Below, one piece after another: positions 59,674-64,000 of a stretch of 64,000 bases of DNA. Made by a program: the position numbers and the translations under genes. Numbering within the stretch: position 1 is the first letter of the stretch; each line of letters opens with the position of its first letter. The notes beneath the pieces were generated by a model that worked only from the letters and a program-made list of their open reading frames with translations, was not told the DNA's origin and ran no database searches. Origin of the DNA: Lantana camara (Eukaryota; Streptophyta; Magnoliopsida; Lamiales; Verbenaceae); the NCBI GenBank assembly GCA_037501455.1, contig CM074858.1, positions 100,660,001 through 100,724,000 on the forward strand, read 5' to 3'.

Positions 59674-62281
59674 TGTAGCACCCCAGACACGTGGAGGCAC
59701 CACACCCCCGCACTATAGGCCAATCCACATACGAAATGGACAATCCGTACATGAACTAACCTATAGCGAACGGGTGACAAGAAAAGAAAAGACGAGCTAG
59801 GCGGGACTAAACCCCAAAACAATACAAACCAAGACATACAAAATTGAAAGCGGAAGCATTAACTCATAAATACATATAGGTACCGTATTTATTAGATAGA
59901 TACGTAGATACCAAACTAACTAATTCAGTACATTATCATCTCTAATACATGATCAGGTACTCAAATTGTGATAACATTAGACATAACATGAAGAGTAGTG
60001 AAATATATACATGATGGTGCACGACTAGACTCGTGACAATGCAAGACTGGACCGGACTCCCGCCTAGCACGACTGGCTCTCTAGTACCTGAAAAGTGAAG
60101 TATCAGTCTACCGAAGACTGAGTGAGGGGCATAAATATATATAGCGCAATCACATGCAAGTTATAACCTCGGGTAAGGTTTTATAACTAAAAGGTATAAG
60201 TTCACAATAATAGATAACTCGCCCGAGATTACAACTATCACCATTACTTATTAAGCCGTTTCATGCAATCAATCAATACATGGCCCCGACGAGTAAGGGC
60301 GGTCTCCAACCGATCTCCAAAGGAACATGAACATGCTTGCTTATTTAATATTCAATAGGTGATCATGCAATTCATTTATCGTGCAATCGTGCGAGTGTAA
60401 TCATATATCACGTTCATGAAATGACAATCATGCAATAACCCGAGGCGCATCCGTGGTGCCGGACTCGTCCCCAGTCTCCTTTTCCCTCCGGTTTGATGAA
60501 GGGATTGCAAGGCCCCAACATCCAGTCTCATTGAGCATAGGGTACATGAATCCCTAAGCCCGGAGCTCTTTCCTCCACTAATCTCCTAGTGGATTCAGGG
60601 GTGACCCCTAACAGGTGAGGATAGCGCCAGAGTTACCCGTCAGCCCTTGCTTTCCCGGTTGGCTCTGGTCACTACCCTCGGGCCCAAATGTAACCGTCAT
60701 GCTACTCGCCTAAACATGCATGAAACAATACCTGACATGCTTGCTTGCTTGAACCTGGCTTGAAATGATCAATGATTTATAGAAAGTATAATGTAAATAC
60801 TATTTTGGCCGAAAGCTAGCACATAAGGGTTATAGGGTTCGTTTTACCAAAACAAAACCTCACCTATACTGACAAAAGACAAGTAGGCACGGCCTACGGT
60901 GCTTGCTCCTCGTCCCTACCCTCGTGACCTGTGCAAACACGGCACTTATACATGAGACATGACCTAAAATGCCCAAAAAGTGACGAACGGCGGAATTGTA
61001 TCGAGATGATCACGAAAATGCAATGTGGTATGATAACATGTTGTTTCACATCATATGAACACATATTACAGCAATTCGGGGTCAAAGAAATCGTTGGATC
61101 GAGGGGCTAAAATTGTAATTTTATGCAGTCATTTTTGTTCTGTCAGCGAGGTGGGAACGGCCGTTCCGGACCCCTTTGTAAAATGGGAACGGTCGTTCCC
61201 ATAACCCCAAAAACGTACCAGCGTTTTCCCTTTTGTAAAATGCGCGCAAGCTGGGAACGGCCCTTCCGGCTCAAGGCCAAAATGGGAACGGCCGTTCCCA
61301 TGCTCGGCCGCCCAAACCGTTTGAAAAGGTGGGAACGCCCGTTCCCACAATGCCTTGAGGCTGGGAACGGCCGTTCCCTGTTTCTGCAAATGAAGAACAG
61401 AGGAAAAACAGGGGAGGCTACGGGAAAGATCAACAAAGCAAACAAAATTCCATTTTCAATCACCCAATTCATGTTTTTCTGGAAATATGATGCATATAGG
61501 TTCAAGAAATGATAATCTAGCACTTAAACACTCAAACACACAAGATCATCAAGAATTCAAGATTCCATACCCATGATCATACTTGATCATTCATATCAAT
61601 TTTTCAAGAATCTCATGAATTACTCATGCCATAATTCAAGATATGATCAATTAATCATGCTTTGCACAACAAGGAGTTCATCTAGCATGCAATCCTCAAA
61701 CCCTAGCTCCTACAAAGATGCTCAAGATTATATATACATCCACTTACATGCTTTTGAAGGTAAAGAAATGAATGGAGAAGATGATGATGGATGCTTGAGC
61801 TCCAAAAGATTGGATTTCCTTGAATAACTTGGATGATTTGATGAATTCTCTCCTCCCCCTTTTCCACGTGAAGAACCGAGAGCAAGAAGATAGAGATGTT
61901 GGTGAAATTGGAAAGCAAATGATCAAGAGAAGCTTGGAGATGCAATATACCGATCAATCAAGTTTGAAATGTAGAATTTGCACTTTAGTCCCTCAAATAC
62001 CTAAGTTATGCAACTAAGGATGGAAAGCTTTGGGAATTGATCAATTGAGTCCTTAAAATGTTATGCAATTTGGTCCCGAAATTTAAAAGAATGAACAAAT
62101 AGGCCAAGTTTGACAATTAAATCATTTTCGGTAATTATTTTACGAAATAAATACTTTCAAATTTTGAAAGGAAATCCCCAATTTGAGATAAATTAATAAA
62201 ATCTCATGAAAGTATTGTAATTAAAATTTATAAAATTATTTTAGACATAGGATATTAATAAATAAAAACCGGGGCGTTACA
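59674..62281 (-). mobile_element. Solo LTR S1, TSD GTCAC
   Basis: 2608 bp, on the minus strand TGTAACGCCCCGG...GTCTGGGGTGCTACA, flanked by exact GTCAC (59669-59673, 62282-62286). Same family as the LTR at 1-1520. It sits inside M1 in the same orientation. Confidence 0.95.
61153..61378. repeat. S1 palindrome cluster, six copies
   Basis: Copies at 61153-61167, 61185-61200, 61253-61268, 61284-61299, 61331-61346 and 61363-61378. Spacing and centre variants are the same as at 310-538, so the cluster was present in the family's parent element. Confidence 0.93.
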
Positions 62282-62689
62282 GTCACAGTACCTCATTAGG
62301 GGAATTAACTTTCCTTCAAAGAGGATTCCAATTTCCTTGAACCTTCAATCTCGTTTATAGACTTTCCAACCCCATTTCCTTGAACACATTTTCCGAGTCA
62401 CCCTACAATCTTCAACCTGATCTCAGAAGAGAGTCCTTAATTCCGGCCTTTTCTTTAACCCTCTTTTCCAACTTCATCGAACACAAACTTAGAGGTTGCA
62501 AGAAGTGACATCTTATCAAGCAAACACTAAGTATGCATGTCGGGTTATATATGCTGATGATATGCATCACGTAACATCCACTCGAGTATACAAGAATGTT
62601 ACAAATAACAATTATGACACAACAAATAAATAATTGCAAAATTTTAAATATGTCATGGATGCACGTACCATGAATGCAAATACCTCCAT

Positions 62690-63650
62690 CCTCGGATTCA
62701 TGTTGGTTTTCAAATTGAAGCCTTTGTTCTCGACTCCATTGTTTGTTAGACTTCGATTTGTTGCAATCAAAAACCATATGTTTCTTTGATCCGCACGTGT
62801 AGTACTTCTTCAACCGATCCCAACACATGTTGTAGGCATGGTTAGTTCCTCCACAATAAGCACACGGTTGAGATCCTTTCCTCGGTTTCAAAGGGTTCCC
62901 GATTTTGTGCTTCTTCCCACGAATCTTCTTCTTATCTTGAGTACCGAGATGTTGGAATCTTTCTTCCACTTGTAGATTCGAGCAAAATCCCAACTCACCT
63001 CTTGGTCCCGAATTCTCTTCTTCCTTGCCTCTTGTTAATCTTCAATTCTCAACCCTTAAAGCTTTTGTTGTAGCTTTATCCCATGTGCTCGTATTCTCCT
63101 CAATCAAGGCCTCCTTGAACTCATCCCAAAGTCCGTCCATAAAGTACTAAGTCTTCATCTCATCGTTGCTCATAATATGAGGCACGTAAGTGCCTAACCT
63201 CTCAAACTCTTCAATGTACTCCATGACCGTTTTGTCTCTTTATTTTAAGGTAAGGAACTCCCCAAATCTTCGGTCTCGTAAAATGGCCGGTGTGTACCTC
63301 CTTCGAAACTCCTAAATGAAGGTATCCCACGTCAATCCTTTGCTCGTTGCTTCAATTTGTGGGGTAACTCTTTTGCACCATTGTCTTGGTTGTCCTTGTA
63401 GGAGTAATATGGCAAGGCGAGCCATATCTCGAGAGTTGCACGACCATACTTCGAAGATACTTTCAATCTCGGGGAGCCACTCTTCAGCTTGGATATCATC
63501 GCCTTCTCTGAATTTGGGAGATTCGAATGCCTTGAAGTCGTGGTATAATATTGCCATCAGATTCATAGGTTGCACTCCAACGTGAGATTGCTCTTGATTG
63601 TAAGGGTGCCAATGTGATGATTGACCGAAATCTTGTTGACGCGGTGGCAT
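62690..63650 (-). pseudogene. M1 gag, broken
   Basis: Starts MPPRQQDFGQSSHWHPYNQE; the gag core follows (DFKAFESPKFREGDDIQAEE...WLPEIESIFEVWSCNSRDMA). TAG at 63312-63314 stands where related gags have Gln after WDTFI. Reading resumes in pieces (EYIEEFERLGTYVPHI about 63200; TSTWDKATTKAL about 63080) to the zinc knuckles CAYCGGTNHAYNMC (intact CX2CX4HX4C) and YYTCGSKKHMVFDC (first Cys replaced by Tyr). The frame then passes into non-retroviral sequence near 62690. Confidence 0.85.
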
Positions 63651-63904
63651 CCTGAAAATTTCATCAACTACAATATAGATATATGAATGTTGGTTAGCAC
63701 GTGAGAATGTCACATATAATTAAATCAAGTAAAAGAAAATAGGTAATGCAATGCATCACAAAAGGTAAAATCAATGAAATGATAAAGTTCAAATGCATAT
63801 CATAGCAAATTGTGATGCAAATGCACATATATAACTACATTGTCCTATGCCGTTCGACTTAGACTGACTCAACACGACACTGAACTCAGGTTTTGCAACC
63901 TAGA

Positions 63905-63916
63905 GCTCTGACACCA
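63905..63916 (-). promoter_or_regulatory. M1 primer binding site
   Basis: The minus strand reads TGGTGTCAGAGC, one mismatch from the tRNA-Met type TGGTATCAGAGC, eight bases from the LTR end at 63925. Confidence 0.85.
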
Positions 63917-63924
63917 CTTTAGGA

Positions 63925-64000
63925 TGTAGCACCCCGCACGGTGGGTCACCACATCCCCTGCACCTAAGCCCAATCCACATATGAGATGGAAAACCCTGTA
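63925..64000 (-). mobile_element. M1 5' LTR, 3' end only
   Basis: The last 76 bp of the LTR match the end of the 3' LTR at 53103-53178 with few differences. The rest lies outside the window. Confidence 0.88.

Larger units (their letters stand above)
53103..64000 (-). mobile_element. M1: pol-less minus-strand gypsy, hosts two solo LTRs
   Basis: The 5' LTR starts right of the window and ends at 63925; the primer site is 63916-63905; gag runs from 63650 to about 62690; the purine tract is 56100-56085; the 3' LTR is 56084-53103. The matching LTR ends (TGTAGCA(C/T)CCC(G/A)CACGGTGG at both) join them as one element. Removing the two solo LTRs and their duplications leaves an interior of about 3.0 kb with no recognisable protease, RT or integrase. 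The left duplication would be TATTG (53098-53102). Confidence 0.85.

Overview
This window is nuclear DNA of a flowering plant. It holds a split gene with GT-AG introns, long AT-rich intergenic stretches, SINEs, MITEs, and several nested LTR retrotransposons of the Ty3/gypsy (Tekay-like chromovirus and Tat-like) and Ty1/copia types. The gene and element style suggests a eudicot, perhaps an asterid; the species cannot be fixed from the sequence. Only one intact protein-coding gene is present: an eight-exon PMT26-type pectin-methyltransferase-like gene (43456-47782, + strand, 799 aa). Everything else that can be named is mobile DNA or fragments of host genes carried by it.

Layout. 1-1520: long LTR (minus) cut by the window edge. 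1521-8395: AT-rich intergenic DNA with a minisatellite, three tRNA-derived SINEs (one with a perfect 20-bp target duplication), a WDR5-like pseudo-exon upstream of a Helitron-type 3' end, and two foldback elements. 8396-36639: a nest of at least six insertion events. The outermost element is a Tat-like retrotransposon (O1) that split a foldback MITE. Its gag is split by a Tekay-like LTR (O2). That LTR contains another LTR-like insertion, a region of unknown origin (12795-14540), a near-complete but dead chromovirus (O3, 14541-22106), copia fragments, a truncated minus-strand gypsy element (M2), a CACTA-type element carrying a SCAR/WAVE exon, and another LTR fragment. 36640-42640: AT-rich DNA with a Harbinger-like MITE in one copy of a local duplication. 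42648-48250: the PMT gene. 48692-50980: a long-TIR, Mutator-like foldback element whose arms contain a tRNA-like segment, interrupted by a solo LTR. 51963-53102: start of another Tat-like element (O4). Its gag is broken by a minus-strand gypsy element (M1, 53103 to beyond the window), whose pol-less interior was hit twice by retrotransposons that are now solo LTRs with perfect 5-bp duplications.

Most notable pattern. Eight long gypsy LTRs or LTR fragments each hold a compact cluster of three to six short GC-rich inverted repeats. The arms differ between families (GGGAACG, GACACG/GAGACACG, GGTCGCG, and a degenerate GTGTCGCG type), yet each stays self-complementary around a CGGCCG-like core. 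Where the LTR start is present, the cluster lies roughly 0.83-1.5 kb inside it. Where a TATA box can be placed, the cluster falls downstream of it, so it is probably transcribed. Within families most sequence variation falls in the two central bases, and arm changes are sometimes matched on both sides. That looks like selection for a hairpin, or for a self-complementary RNA or DNA element, rather than for a primary sequence.
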